Positions 12,051 to 24,049 of a DNA stretch of 64,000 nucleotides are shown in pieces. Both the position numbers and the translations under genes were made by a program. Under the pieces are notes generated by a model. The model was not told the origin of the DNA. It did no database searches and saw only the letters and a list, made by a program, of their open reading frames with translations. The DNA is taken from the NCBI GenBank assembly GCA_958295665.1, contig OY282558.1, positions 69,614,789-69,678,788 on the forward strand, given 5' to 3'. The DNA comes from Tipula vernalis (lineage: Eukaryota; Arthropoda; Insecta; Diptera; Tipulidae). Each line of letters opens with the position of its first letter. Position 1 is the stretch's first letter.

Positions 12051-12690
12051 TGTTTCTTTGGTTGACCGGTATCACCTTTGCATAGCAAGCATGTCTTCTC
12101 CTTAGCGCAGGCCTTTGCTATGTGGCCTTCCTCACCACATCTCCAGCAGAGCTTCGATATATCACCGTTTTTGCACCCGATCGCCAGGTGTCCGTATTCA
12201 TGGCATCTATAGCATCTTTTAGGCACGATCTGCTCAGTTATCTTGCAGATTACCCACCCAATTTTGGCTTTCCCGGCCTCCAATAACTGATTAGCTATTT
12301 CCATTGGTACTCTCACTGTTGCATTCTGTGTCCCCCCATAGGATTTCCTTAGGTTTTTGATTGCCGATTCCTCCAAGCAATCTAGCTGGAATTGCTCTTT
12401 TAGTGCACTATATATATTCTCTTTTGTAGTGACTTCATCCAGTCCTTTAAGTTCTACCGAACCTTCATGTGCAAGGGTTCTAACGTCAGCTAGGTCACCT
12501 AGCGCTTTTTTATCATCTTTCCATATTCATCACTCACCAGTTGCTTGTCTTTGCTCAGTTCAAATAGCATTTTTCCTTTAAGGGTTTTCCTGATATGGGT
12601 GACGTTTTCTCCCAGAGTCTTCAACTCTGGATCATCTGATCTTCTCGTGATTCTTTGTCCAAATCCACTCAATATCCTTGACTAGGAGAT
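11990..12690 (-). pseudogene. R1-clade ORF1 (gag-like) with CCHC zinc knuckles, 5'-truncated
   Basis: ORF1 encodes the RNA-binding protein of the element. Three cysteine-histidine knuckles are visible at about 12060-12220 (CYRCHEYGHLAIGC, CWRCGEEGHIAKAC, CLLC...). Upstream (12380-12690) the translation still gives GENVTHIRKTLKGKMLFEL, typical of the region preceding the knuckles, but it is broken by frame changes. The 5' end is lost at the junction with a gypsy fragment at about 12700. Confidence 0.85.
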
Positions 12691-12699
12691 TCGTTAACG

Positions 12700-13640
12700 G
12701 TTCCATTAGATTTGATATGAAGCCATTCCTAACAGTTCCTGTAATTCTTTGATATTTTCTGGTTTCTTAAATCTCTTAATAGCTGCGGTTTTATCTGGAT
12801 CTGCCGTAAGTCCCTGCTCACTCAAAATATGACCCAAGAATTTAACTTTATTTAGCTTTAAACTCACATCTTCTATTTTCGTCATTACTTCATTTGTGAT
12901 AACTTCCAATTTTTCGATAATTAACGAATATATCAAGATAACGTCCATAGAACACTCAATATTTTCGATATCTTGAACAATTTCCGCTGTAGATGCTAAC
13001 CCAAAAGGTAGTCCTTTGTATTAGTAAGGCCCCTATGGAGTTCCCATCGTCAAAAATTTCGTAAAAAACCTTTTTTGCAGTCCAGAATTGTAAAAAAAAT
13101 TTGCATTTTGAACTCTTGACACAATTTCTTTCACTGTTTTTAATGGGTGATATCTCCGCAAAATATTCTTATTAACAACTGTTGGGTGACATACTTGCAA
13201 TTTAACTTCCTTTCTTGAACGACTGATGTTACTTCATGACTTTTTGTTAAGACACCCATTTTAACCGTATTATCGATTTCCACATTAACTTTTTCTTTAA
13301 TTTCTAATAGTATTCTACGAATTTTTGAAATTTTTTTTTAAGCTCCTGTACTTTTAGAACTAACCTTCCACTTTCACAAGCATGTTTACCTAATATTGGT
13401 ATCACGTTAGCGTTAAACACTTTAAATATTAATTGTGATTGATTGTTTCTAATTTGACAATCCACTTAGACTTCTCCGATTACATCAATTTTATTGGTTC
13501 CAAAACTGATTAAAGTAACTCTATGGATTTTGGTAACAAATTGCACTGTGCAGCCGTATCCAATTTGGCTTGTTAATATTATCTACACCATCCTTTACAG
13601 TTTCAATACTGTTTCTAACTAAGGTATTAACATCAATTTC
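12700..13640 (-). pseudogene. Second Ty3/gypsy fragment: protease and RT, degenerate
   Basis: Minus-strand translation shows a protease motif LDTAAQCNLLPKSIELL near 13510-13570 (canonical D-T-G changed to D-T-A), RT segments HPLKTVKEIVSRVQNANFF near 13090-13160 and PFGLAS near 13000, then KVKFLGHILSEQGLTADPDK and NIKELQELLGMASY at 12706-12870. The YxDD box is degraded (MDVILIYS). Stops and indels are frequent. It is truncated at about 12700 next to the R1-like element. Confidence 0.8.
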
Positions 13641-13649
13641 CGACTCACT

Positions 13650-16600
13650 TCCGTTATTCAATTCATGTAGCTTCATATGTTACACATCCTACTTGGCTAT
13701 ATTCCAGAACTTTATTCAAAAATCTTTTTAGAATCCCATTTCAATCGCGCATGTCAAATTTCACATAATTCGGTTAAGGAATAGTCAAGTTAAATCCTAG
13801 TTGGCCATATTCCAGAGCTTCATCTAATCCAGTCTTTCATTTAATTTTTTGTCGTCTTATGGGCGAGTATTACAAAAAAAAAAAAGCTCTCGACCGTTAA
13901 ACGTTAATAAATAAAACCATAAATCAAATAAAAATATCCCACACTATACTCTTCAAAATATAAAAGCACATCAAATTCAATTACCGCAAATATTACCGCA
14001 TCATTCCAATGTGGATTATGTAAATTGCCGCGAAACAATATTACAAAACGCCGCCACCGCCGCCCATGATTCCATTTACGTTATTTGATTATGAGATTAA
14101 GCAAAAAAAAAAAAACAAATTCACAAAACGAAAAAAGAGAAACATTTTATATGATCCAATAAAATAATCGCCCCCCATCGTTATCGTTCGAATATACCAG
14201 CCGATGATGACTTCCAAGCAAGCGTTGTAAAATCGTGTAACGTGAAACGTACTAAAAAGTAAAAATATGACGAAAGCATACAAATATTCCGATGTTTTCT
14301 GCATTTCTTTTCTTTTATTTTAGACTCTCTCTCCCCAATTCTCTCCACCATCGAATCGCTCTACAAAACATTTTTCAGTGTGTTTTACTGTGTTCAGTTA
14401 GAATCTTGCGTTCAAACCTTCATGTTGTTCGTCTTGCATATTTAATACAAATTTAAATTCTTAGAAATTTTTTTTTTTTTTGTTAAGAAATAATAAAACC
14501 AAGTTTTATGTTAATAATTTCTTTGGTATTTAGTGTTTTTGTTGTTTTTATTGCTTAAAATATTCTTATCGAGTTTTATTTACACTTCCGCTGATAGGTC
14601 CCCCAAAAACAAAAAAAAGGGAAACAAAAAAACAAAAACTAAATAATTGAAAATCAATAAAATTTTCTCGTGTGTTTTTGTTGTTGTTATCTGTGTATAG
14701 TTGTTATTTAGTGCTTCGTCCATTTATTCTTAGTCGAACTTAAAAATAAAAAAATTGTTTATTGTTTCATTTTAAACAAAAGTTAATAAAAAAATTAAAT
14801 TCGAAATGAGATAAGATATATGTACCGCTATAAGTATACATATAAGAAGTGAATACACAGTGATTTTTAATATTTTGTTTTTTATTTTAGTTATCTTTAA
14901 GAAGAAATAATTATTTTGTGTGCATTCAATTTATTTGTTTGTTTATTTATTTTATTTTGGTTTTTTATTATTTTATTTGTCACAATGCAAATTATATTTT
15001 TGTGATAAAGAAAATAAGGGCATTTGGTTTTTTTTTTTTTTGTTTTATCGTTTGTTTTATTTATCTACAAAATTCGCCTACAAACCAACCGCCAACCTTT
15101 AAATAAAAAGTAAGTATTTTCATTTGTTTTTTTGTAATTTAAAGCCACAGAGCTGCAAACTTATTAACGTGGAAATATTTTCTGATTGTTTTCAAGAGGA
15201 ACAACAGAATTTTTTTTTTTTTTTTTAATTCATTCACAAGCGCTAAGAAGTATTTTTATTTTTTCTTAAGATATTTGTTGTCTGATGTGCGAGTTTTTTT
15301 TTTTTTTTTACGTATACACGATGATGTTGGTGTTCAGGGTAACGAACTGGAAGCTAAAGTAGTTCTGGTTTTTTTGCTGGAATTTTTTGTTTTATTTAAT
15401 AAACTAAAAACACAACTGATTATTATCAATCAATGAAGAGGAGGTCAGTTATCTTCGTTTGTTTGCACATGCTTGTTACGTAATGATAACAGTTAAGTGC
15501 GAGGTTGTTTGTGTAATACAATCTAATGATAACAGGCTTAATAAATAGTAAATCATTACAATAATGTGCTTTTTACTTATAGGAATGTTGTATCTGCCTG
15601 AATATAAAGCGAAGCGACTACGTAATGAATTATTGTTAGACTATCCTTAGCCATCTGTTTCACAAGTTCCATATATTTACCCAAACTTTGGATTACCTCT
15701 TCTATTTAGAAGAACTCGCAATGTTTTACTTTCGAATATTTGTACTTATCAATTTTAAAATAATGTGGCGTACAGTGGCGTAACAACAACTGAGCTCTAG
15801 ATTTTAGAGGTCTCCAATTTTTACTTAGAGAGACAATCAAAAGAGTTAGAATTTTCTTTGCCAAAATTTTGATGAAACATGACGTTTAATTTCCCAGATT
15901 TTTCCTTGGTATCATTATGGGATTTGGCATGGTTAAATGTTGATCCAGCCATTTACTGCGTTAGATATCTAAACAGGATTTTCAAAAATTCACAGTCGTG
16001 ATATCACCTAGGTTTGTAATACAATAACTCAAGAGTTTTCTGGTTTATCTCATCTCACAGAAGGACTCTCAAAGTTTGTTCCTCGATTCACCATTTGCTA
16101 GATAGCTCTTGAAAAAGACAATACTAACGGCCCAGCGGCAAGGAAGGTGTCGTCAGCTCCCATTCTTCCAGAATGGTCCAATGACTCGTTCCCCTTTATG
16201 ACATGGTGTTCGGGTGACCACAGAAGGCGATTGGCAGAACTGAAATTATGGTGGAAACATTTTGCTGCTTTGGAGGATACATCTATTATTAAAAATAATT
16301 AAAACTTAGGCGGTGTCCGCAATGGATTGGACCAAGTTTCGCGACGACTAATTAAAAAATTATAAAAAATTTGAATACAATACTCCCAATTAGAAATTAC
16401 TTTTTTAATTTAAAGCACCCTCCCTCCCGGATACCTTAATCTTGAAGTTCCTTTATGTTAAGTTTGTTACTTTTAGTTTTATGGCTCTTGAACCAGCACG
16501 AGATAGCCCAATAGTATTTCTAAAGCAGCAGTGGGGCAGGTTCTCATTTCTCCGTTACGATCAAACAGACTAGTTTTTGAATTTTACACAACAAACAGTA

Positions 16601-17690
16601 AACACATGTGGGTTGCAATGCCTACCAATCATTCGTTGGCAAGTAAATTACATGCTATTTGACTTGCTTGCTTTGTGTATAAAAGGGGGTTTCGTGTCAG
16701 TTTTTGTTCGAGAATAACTCCCAGATAACAAAGTAAGAAATATTTTCTTCAGCTTGTGAAGAGTATACAAATAATTTTGTTTAGATTGGTTCTTTCACCA
16801 AAGTAGACAACAATTATCCTTGCTTGGGTTTGTTGGGTAATAGTACCTCCTTATTCCGTGTGTGCTCGATTTCCGAGGCCAGTTCATGCAAAACCCTTTG
16901 AGTTACCCACGAAACCCATCACGTCACGATTCATTTCCAAGTCACTTTCCATGATATGGTTGAATCTCTATTTGGTTTCTTAAGAGAATCCAAAGAATTC
17001 CTGTGTTTTAAGGAGAGTGCCTTCTGGAATCGGCAAACCAATTTTCTCGCAGAAAACCCACTACTTTCTCTTTCGTTCTTTCTTTGAGCTAATTGGTATT
17101 AAGTAAAATCTTTCGTTCTCTTAGCTCTGTTAAACAGTTTAGGGAGATTTCATATGTAATAAATGTAATAAACGTTCTGACTTTTTGCCAATTTTTAATT
17201 GTACAGTAAACTGCTCAAAACTCCAAAAATTTTAAAATTTGCAGATCTTTCAAATTAAGGGAATATTTATGAGGTCTAAAAATTGAAATTGATTTGCTTG
17301 GTAGACCGCTTGAATTTGTAAACATTTCATTTAGAATTTTACAAAATGCAGGGCTTTTGTCTATTAGAATCTTTCTAGATTATATAAGAATTTGTAGAAA
17401 GATCATCCGCTGCTTCATTTGACAACTAAATCTGTAGCAGCCCCGGAAAATTCAGCCATGGAGCTCACAACGTTGTTCCCAGCCTCCTATATTTCAAAAA
17501 TTTGGAAAAACTTTCCAATCAAGGGGATGAAACACCTGACGTGTCAACGAGTTAACTTGTCCCTTTGTTTGACGTTTATAGCCATATTGAATTACGCACG
17601 TGATTGAGACATAACAATGTGGTTTTAGCCCAAAAAGTCTAGATCGACCAGTAAAATGTGAACAAGTACATTACGTGGTGCAATGGCTAT
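13650..17690. other. AT-rich noncoding stretch
   Basis: About 4 kb without a reading frame I can relate to a protein. There are many T/A homopolymer runs (for example 15010-15040, 15211-15226, 15295-15310). A TATA-type sequence occurs at 16678. It could contain introns or UTRs of a host gene, but nothing in the sequence proves it. Confidence 0.5.
16678..16702 (+). promoter_or_regulatory. Possible core promoter (TATAAAAG plus TCAGT)
   Basis: TATAAAAG at 16678-16685 is followed by an arthropod-type initiator TCAGT at 16697-16701. Spacing (about 21 bases) is a little short for a canonical TATA-Inr pair. No coding frame follows, so it may be a solo LTR promoter or chance. Confidence 0.25.
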
Positions 17691-17699
17691 GAGTTGTCT

Positions 17700-18310
17700 A
17701 AATATTCGGGCGTTTTCTTCGCATTACTTCACGCAAACGGCGTAGAATTTTGAGGACTTGACCGTAGTGAGCAGAATCTTCACATTCTAACGAATCTGAC
17801 GAGCTCTTTTAAGATAATTTTGCGGACGAAGAACATGCTCAGGCCTTCTTAGACTTGATGATTTTATGAATCCGATAACGTCAACATTATCGAAATCGTT
17901 TATAACCTTGTGATTCATTCACATTCTGTATATGGCTTCCTCTTTGATGAGACTGAGGATTATTCGAAAAATTTTACGCGCTATTAAATTAATTTTCTGG
18001 TTATTTTGTGCTGTCAATGTCCAAGACTCACAACCAAAGGTGATAATCGGTCTTATCAGCGATTTGCAGATGTCCGTTCAGTTTTACTTTGCGCGATTTA
18101 TGAAAAGATTAAAGACTTAAAATGCTCGGTTGCCTCTTGCGATTCTTGATAAAATTGTCCGCAGAAACACGGTTTTGCTCAGTGATCAGTGATCCTAGAG
18201 ATTAGAACTCATTCGTCAGCGATAAGAAAACCATTAAACTCTAGATCGAACGTTCGGCAATTAGATTGTTGAATGTTGCACCAAAACGAATGTTTTCAAC
18301 TTCACAAGGA
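17700..18310 (-). pseudogene. RTE-like non-LTR RT C-terminal remnant
   Basis: The minus strand near 17940-18060 translates to LIRPIITFGCESWTLTA, then ARKIFRIILSLIKEE and, after a stop, MNHKV. This is the conserved block downstream of RT (xRPVLxYGxExW, ERKIxRxIxGP, RxNHE) also present in the larger element at 40004-40432. Stops and frame shifts are present; it is a second, older and shorter copy of the same general type. Confidence 0.75.
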
Positions 18311-18427
18311 TTTTTTCAGCATTACTTTACTTACGAGTAATTATGCAAATTTATTCAAAAACCAATTATATTTTAAGGGGTTCGATGCCTGGCTAAATAT
18401 TGTTAAACATTTGAAAATTTAATCCTG

Positions 18428-18716
18428 GGAGCCTATTCTCGAATTCCACATCCATTTTCCACATGTGGACATCTGTCAAAGTTTACACAAAAACGTTCGA
18501 AAATTGTAATTCGTATATAAAACACATGGGGCATGGACATTTTTCTATATGGGGAATTTTTTCCACATGCTTATACCCATTCGGAAATATTCCGAATGGG
18601 TATAAGCATGTGGAAAAAATATATAATTTTTATGATTTATTGTGTTATATAATTTTTATGAATTTTGACAGATGTCCACATGTGGAAAATGGATGTGGAA
18701 TTCGAGAATAGAGCCC
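18428..18716. mobile_element. MITE, 289 bp, with 53-bp terminal inverted repeats and an inner hairpin
   Basis: Ends 18428-18480 and 18664-18716 are inverted copies (differences only near the outermost bases). A CTG trinucleotide flanks both sides (18425-18427 and 18717-18719), a possible 3-bp target duplication. The centre holds a second palindrome with 30-base arms (18557-18586 and 18590-18619). There is no coding capacity. The superfamily is not certain; a 3-bp duplication would fit PIF/Harbinger-type insertion. Confidence 0.85.
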
Positions 18717-18792
18717 CTGTTATATGAATTTGGATCTAATTAAAAAAATGTATAAGATGATTCATCTGGTTGTTTATACTGTGGATACCTTA

Positions 18793-19191
18793 TTATGGTC
18801 GTGTTGATACTCCTTGTTGTTTGATTTTATAACAGGTGATAGTGAAGAGAATTATGAGTGCTCCAATGGTCGTATGGGAGACTGTATAGTGATGAACATC
18901 GTGATGATCCGTCTTTGTAGGTGCTTCTTGCTGCTTCTGAAACCTACTCTTTAGGTTTGTTAGTACTAAATCTTCTATTTCTTGACTCGTAGCTTCTTGT
19001 CGACGTTTTGTGCTAACTTTGGTTTCTACAAGAAAACTAATTCTGCAGTTGCCGGCAGCTAAGGTGAATGTTGGTGTTGTGCTGAGGGAAGTTAAGTACT
19101 TTTTCTTGACCACTGGAACCGCCAGTAGTTGATGATTTGAAGTGAATTCGTTTTTGCTATGCCGTTTAGTGACCGTGTATTTGACGCTCAA
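18793..19191 (-). CDS. Possible envelope-like C-terminal fragment of a retroelement (132 codons)
   Basis: The frame has a hydrophilic body with many K/R/T residues and a single hydrophobic segment near its C-terminus (TIGALIILFTITCY, about residues 107-120) followed by a short basic tail. That layout resembles the transmembrane anchor of env-like proteins in some insect LTR elements. It lies downstream of BEL/Pao integrase sequence on the same strand, where an env gene would be. No furin site or fusion peptide is visible. It could equally be an unrelated open frame; it is truncated at its 5' side by a MITE. Confidence 0.35.
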   Translation of the reverse strand: MSVKYTVTKRHSKNEFTSNHQLLAVPVVKKKYLTSLSTTPTFTLAAGNCRISFLVETKVSTKRRQEATSQEIEDLVLTNLKSRFQKQQEAPTKTDHHDVHHYTVSHTTIGALIILFTITCYKIKQQGVSTRP

Positions 19192-19243
19192 TTTTCTAAA
19201 ATCGTTCGCGGCGAGGTTTGATTTCTCATGAGGTTTGTCCAGC

Positions 19244-19401
19244 AGGGCTATTTGGGAATTCGATTCGAACGTGACCGAGTCTTCGATGTATAAGATTCAT
19301 ATTTGATTAAAATGAGAAACGAATGAATCTGATTCAATTCAAATAGGAATCTAATACATCGAAGAGTCGATCACGTTGGAATCGAATTCACAAATAGCCC
19401 T
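19244..19401. mobile_element. MITE, 158 bp, with 63-bp terminal inverted repeats
   Basis: Arms 19244-19306 and 19339-19401 are inverted repeats differing at about six positions, separated by a 32-base loop. The ends read AGGGCTATTTG/CAAATAGCCCT. CCAG occurs just outside both ends. No coding capacity. It lies between the env-like frame and the BEL/Pao integrase remnant and has probably inserted into that element. Confidence 0.85.
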
Positions 19402-19556
19402 CCAGTATTCTTCATTTGAGTCACTACGTACGATTGCTTCCTCATACTACTCTGCTTCTTTTTGACTTAACAGCGACCAAGTATCCAAATCCGAATCCTG
19501 CTGTGTTTCACTCTTCTTTTAAAACGATATGATTCCATATGTCATAATGTACTATA

Positions 19557-19814
19557 AAGTCGTGTTTTTTTATTCGCTCCGGATAGCTGCTATCGAGAGC
19601 CGTCATTTTTATACGCCTAAATTTAAATTTGACGCGCTATTTATTGGTAAACTAAACTTATTTAACATCAAACTATCATTTTTAATTCAATTGTTTACCA
19701 AAAATTTCAAAATAAAAGATATTTGGCTCTACCTATTTATACGGAGCGCTATCGGGAGCCATTTTTTATATGACGGCTCTCGATAGCAGCTATCCGGAGC
19801 GAATAAAAAAACGC
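19557..19814. mobile_element. MITE of the TTTTTTTATTCGCTCC family, about 258 bp
   Basis: Terminal inverted repeats read CGTG(T)7ATTCGCTCCGGATAGC on the left (19561 onward) and its complement on the right (19768-19814), extending through GCTATCGAGAGCCGTCAT, about 45 bases. Each end contains a small internal palindrome (CTCCGGATAGC/GCTATCGAGAG). TA lies at or near both boundaries (19554-19556, 19815-19816), suggesting TA target duplication. The interior shares segments with 51704-51903. It interrupts a BEL/Pao remnant. Confidence 0.8.
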
Positions 19815-19823
19815 TACATAAGT

Positions 19824-20880
19824 TTATATCTTGTAGTGTTCCAATTTGTCATGTTCGTTGGATAGTGGAGCTTGCGTCCTAGAATTTGGACAAGCATCGA
19901 TTTGATTTAGAAGGGTTATGAGCTCATCAAAGGTCAATAAGTATACTCCCAAGGATTCTCTCAAGGTGATGCTTTCTTGATTTAACTCCTGCTTAGCATA
20001 AACTTTCCAAATTGAGGACTTCGTGAGGGGATAAAGTATCACTCAGTTCTACTTGTTGGATTAATTATTTGCTGGCTTCAATGAAATTTGTGCCACGGTC
20101 ACTGAATATTTTATGCTATAAACCTCTTATGGATATAAAACGCGTGAAGCATGCGAGGAAAGATCCTGTTGTTAAATCGCTTACCTTTTCTAAATGGGTT
20201 GCCTTTGCATCCTTTGTTGATTATATTACACTTCTCTTTATGTAACTTTAAATTGATTGGTCGCGTAATATACCCAACCGTGTAATATGCCGAACAGGGT
20301 TCTTCGCGTTTATTATCCAGTAGTATGTACCTCTCGCGATAATTAGTTTCGATACTTGGTGTCCTCTAGGATGTATTTTGGGAAATTTCTGGTTGGTTCC
20401 GTAGCTACGTTTAACTCTAGTTCTCGATTATTCAAGCTAATTATCGGATTTTTTAAGCTTTAACCATGTCGAACCTTGCCACCAAATTAAGTACCATCAG
20501 TGATGGTACTTGCATAAGTCCCATTCTCCAACCTTCTGTGTGTTCTCTGATAGCGTTTTTCATATTTTATCTCTTCGGTAGTTAGCGCTCTTTCTGGATG
20601 TAATTTCTCTAATTCCCATAGTTGTTTTAGCGTCTGTCTATGTTGGCTTTTGAGATCTTTCTCGGGGATGCCATATTTTATACTTAGACGACATAAGATC
20701 TTCCATAAATGAGTTTTTTTTTCGATGCACTAAGTAGTCGTGAATTAGAATGTGATAGACTAGTTGTTGTTATGAAGCAGTGTCGTTGCGCTACTGGTAA
20801 TTGTTGACTTATTTGATGAGTTTCCGGTGTTGTTCGGTTGTTCTGGTTTAGTTTGTTGACAGGTTTTTGCCTTGTGACCA
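19824..20880 (-). pseudogene. BEL/Pao retrotransposon pol remnant (pre-RT segment and integrase)
   Basis: Minus-strand blocks in order: QTLKQLWELEKLHPERAL (about 20555-20640, the conserved segment preceding BEL/Pao RT), then, with RT itself deleted, integrase zinc region and core: YYWIINAKNPVRHI (about 20290-20340), HLEKVSDLTTGSF (about 20150-20200), FSDRGTNFIEAS (about 20060-20110, second catalytic Asp) and LTFDELITLLNQIDACPNSR (about 19875-19945, contains the catalytic Glu region). Stops and frame changes interrupt it. The 20684-20881 frame upstream may be gag/protease debris. Confidence 0.85.
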
Positions 20881-20899
20881 CAGAATGCTTCTATAATTG

Positions 20900-21890
20900 G
20901 AATCTTCCTTAGTTGTTTATAATTAATAGTTATAATTACGCCTCAATAGGTCTCGTTAGATTGAGGAGAGTAAGGATTCCTGCCTTTAAGCCCTTTATGC
21001 AAGAAAAATAATTTCACGGAATAATCAATTTCGCGTCTGCCTGCTACGGTTACCTCTTGGTTTCGTTTGTGTTTGTAGGGTAAGTCATTTCTCGCATTTC
21101 GAGTTACGAATTTTTAGAACTCGAATTCAATGAGAGTTGAAATTGTCTTACATAATCGCGTTTAAAAAAAAAAATGTTGAAACTCGTATAATGCTTATAT
21201 AATCGATCCGCAGACAGTAAATTTTCTCTCTTGGTAATATCCATGGATATTTTTTAAAACTGTACTGCAAGAAGCATCCTTCCATTGTTATCTTTATAGT
21301 TGTCGTATAAGACCTTAAGAAGTGTGATCCTTTCTCGATTATTTTGTTTTCCTGTCAAATGCTTCCTTTTTGTAGATTGTGTAGAAGATCGAGCTAATTT
21401 TTGTTGTCCTTAGAGAACGGCCCTAAATTGCTGTATTCCAGCATATGCTACAGTTTTAATGCTGTTTCTCGGAGTTCGTATTTTTTCGATTTGGCGACTA
21501 CTCAAATAATATCGAAAAATTGTAAGCTCATTAAAGAAAGCTTTGCTGTTTACAAGTTTCCATGTTTACACGTTCTCTTAACTTTTTGGAGAATCAGGGT
21601 TCTAGTGTGATTATTTGTTTCCAAAAGGTTATATGCACAAACTAACTTTGGGCCAAAACAACTTTTCTTGTGAAAGTTCCTGAAAGAGTCCGAAAAACAA
21701 AATAAAAATGTCTGGATGTATGCCTGTACCCATGGTATCTCGAGAATGGATTGCCCGATTTGCATCTTTTCTTCGCCGATCTGTTTCTTTGGTCAAGGCG
21801 GTAAAATTTTAAGCTTTTGAGGAAGCTTTTTAAAAATTTTAAAGTTCGGGTTCCTTCCATACGAATTGAACCAAAACCACGTGGGCGTTA
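20900..21890. other. Intergenic, no recognised gene
   Basis: Short frames at 21401-21860 show no family signature. The stretch may contain 5' debris of the BEL/Pao element, but no motif supports this. Confidence 0.5.
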
Positions 21891-21894
21891 AGTT

Positions 21895-22345
21895 TACGGT
21901 TGAGTTGAGTATTGAGTTGGGTTCTATTTACGGGTTGAGTTGGGGTTGAGTTGGAGTTGAGTTGGGGTTGGGTTAGGGTTTAGTGAGCTGTTCAGTCGTA
22001 GATTTATTTCCATGTTAAATTGACAGTTGACTCATTGCTAGCCTGAGTTGAGCTGATGTACGCTTGTAATTTTTAAGACAACATTGATTGGGAGGTTGAG
22101 TTGGGTAGTGTACTTAAGGGGTGGGTTGTAGGTCGAGTTAATGTTGAGTTTTGGTTGGTTTAGGACTGAGTTGGAGTTGAGTTGGGATTGAGTTGAATAG
22201 GAGTCACCGGATAAGTTGAGAATTTATTTGGGGTTGTGTTGATGGTTGAGTTGGAAGTTATGAGTTATTTTGAGTTCAATTCTGGAGAATTGTATTGGAC
22301 GTTGAGCTTGGAAATAAGTTCAGGGTTTAGTTGGAGGTCGAATAA
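21895..22345 (+). repeat. Degenerate GTTGAGTTGG repeat tract
   Basis: Units of GTTGAGTTGG, TTGAGTTGGGGT and variants recur irregularly over about 450 bases. The complementary motif (CAACTCAACC, AACTCAA) forms similar tracts at about 39690-39870 and 43590-43640, so the same simple-sequence family occurs in both orientations in the window. Confidence 0.75.
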
Positions 22346-22349
22346 GAGG

Positions 22350-24040
22350 TTGAATTAAGATTGTGTTGAATTATTAGACGCATGTAGTTGAGTTACAGCC
22401 ATTTGTATTTTTATAATTACAGACACAAGCTTTTAGCTTTACCAAAGTTATCGTGTCTTTCGAGATTATTCGAGTGACAAGTCGAGTGAATTCTGCTTAA
22501 AATCAGAGCTAGTTTCACTATATAGGAAAAAAAAATGGTTTGATCTACATTTTAGAACACAAATTTAGCTTGGATAAATTAAATTGGAATTTTTGACCAA
22601 AATTATGGTCCACAAATTTCCATCAAATTTTACTTTCATTATAGTCACGCATGCAAGATTTTAATTTATCGTCTTGTTATCATATTCCAATCAAATTTAG
22701 TTGTCTTCTTTAATAAAATTTCTAATCATGCTAAAATATTTATCGCTTTGAGAATATGTAAAAGTTTATTTTTGTTCAATAAAGCTTTGTATAGCGCGAT
22801 TCGTATAATATGACAAAATGTCATATCCATCGCTCTCAAAACATAAAAGTAAAAATAAAAAAAAAAAAAAGTTTTCGGTTTCCCTAACCAAAATGCCGCA
22901 TACATAAAACCACCGAAAATAAAGCGATAAAATCGATAAGGTATGCCAAACAGCGTTGTTGACACACTATTTAAACCATCTTGTTTAAAATTCTCGGGTC
23001 ACACACATATACACATACATTTTTTCTTCAGTTTAGATAAATCTTTTCAGAAGATGTGATAATAGTTTGTGTGTCGCACAAGCAAATAAACTTTATAATT
23101 AATTTTATTGTTCGACCATTTCGACCATGTTTTTTTTTTTAGGTTGATCATTGATGGTTTTCGCACGTTCCTCGCCTTATATTTATGTCTCCATTCATAT
23201 CGTACGTACTGTATACATAAAAATTTCAATTCACGTGCACCATTTTTGGGTATCTCTCTATATTTATGTATATCTATATATCACCTCTATATCTCTAAAG
23301 TTGGATATTACATTTATATATTATGGGGATTATCGGATATATTTACAATATATACCCGCATCTAGAATACAATGTGTGTGTATTCACACGAGCATTTTTA
23401 TATATACATACTATATACGTTCAATGCCAATTGATTTTCAATTAGAGTCAAAATTTATGGATATAAAAATATTTCCTCCTTTTCATGTCGAGGGTGAGTT
23501 TTTTTTTCTGGTGCTTCTGCTTGTTGTGTACTCTCAATGTAGGTAAAAGCATTTTTATTTTGTTTAATTTAAAAAAAATTTATTTTCATTCATATTTATT
23601 AGAACCGTTTTCCCATTTTTTCCTACCTTATTATTTTTTTTGGTTGACTTGTTAATTTTATTAAACACAACAGTTTTATTTTTATTTGACATTTTTCACT
23701 TTGGGTGGTATTTTGTCAAAGTATTTTATAATACAGTAAAGGCGTGTGGTGAAAATATGTACATTGAAATGTAATAAGGGCTACAATTTTTTTTTTGTAT
23801 AGGTCTACATGAGTTCAAAGTATTGACCCAAATAGTACAATACGGGAAGCTTAGTTTCAGAAGAAAAAACACGATATCGCTATAAACGTTTTGCATTGAG
23901 TAATTACTCTAAATAATTTCTCTTAATGTTTTTTTGTTTATGGTTGCAGTAACGAAGAATACGACTAAGGTATTGGGGATTTACGAAGTTTTTGCAATTT
24001 ATGGACGCTAGCTGAAAGATCTGGCGTTTATCGGAATTTA
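22350..24040. other. AT-rich noncoding DNA
   Basis: T-rich and ATAT-rich sequence (for example 23200-23420) produces several short open frames with no recognisable domains. Nothing else is supported. Confidence 0.5.
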
Positions 24041-24049
24041 GTGATTTAG

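Noticed and set aside
15000..15105. Phe-rich frames suggesting membrane peptides
   Set aside because: Caused by poly-T runs; two overlapping frames give the same impression.
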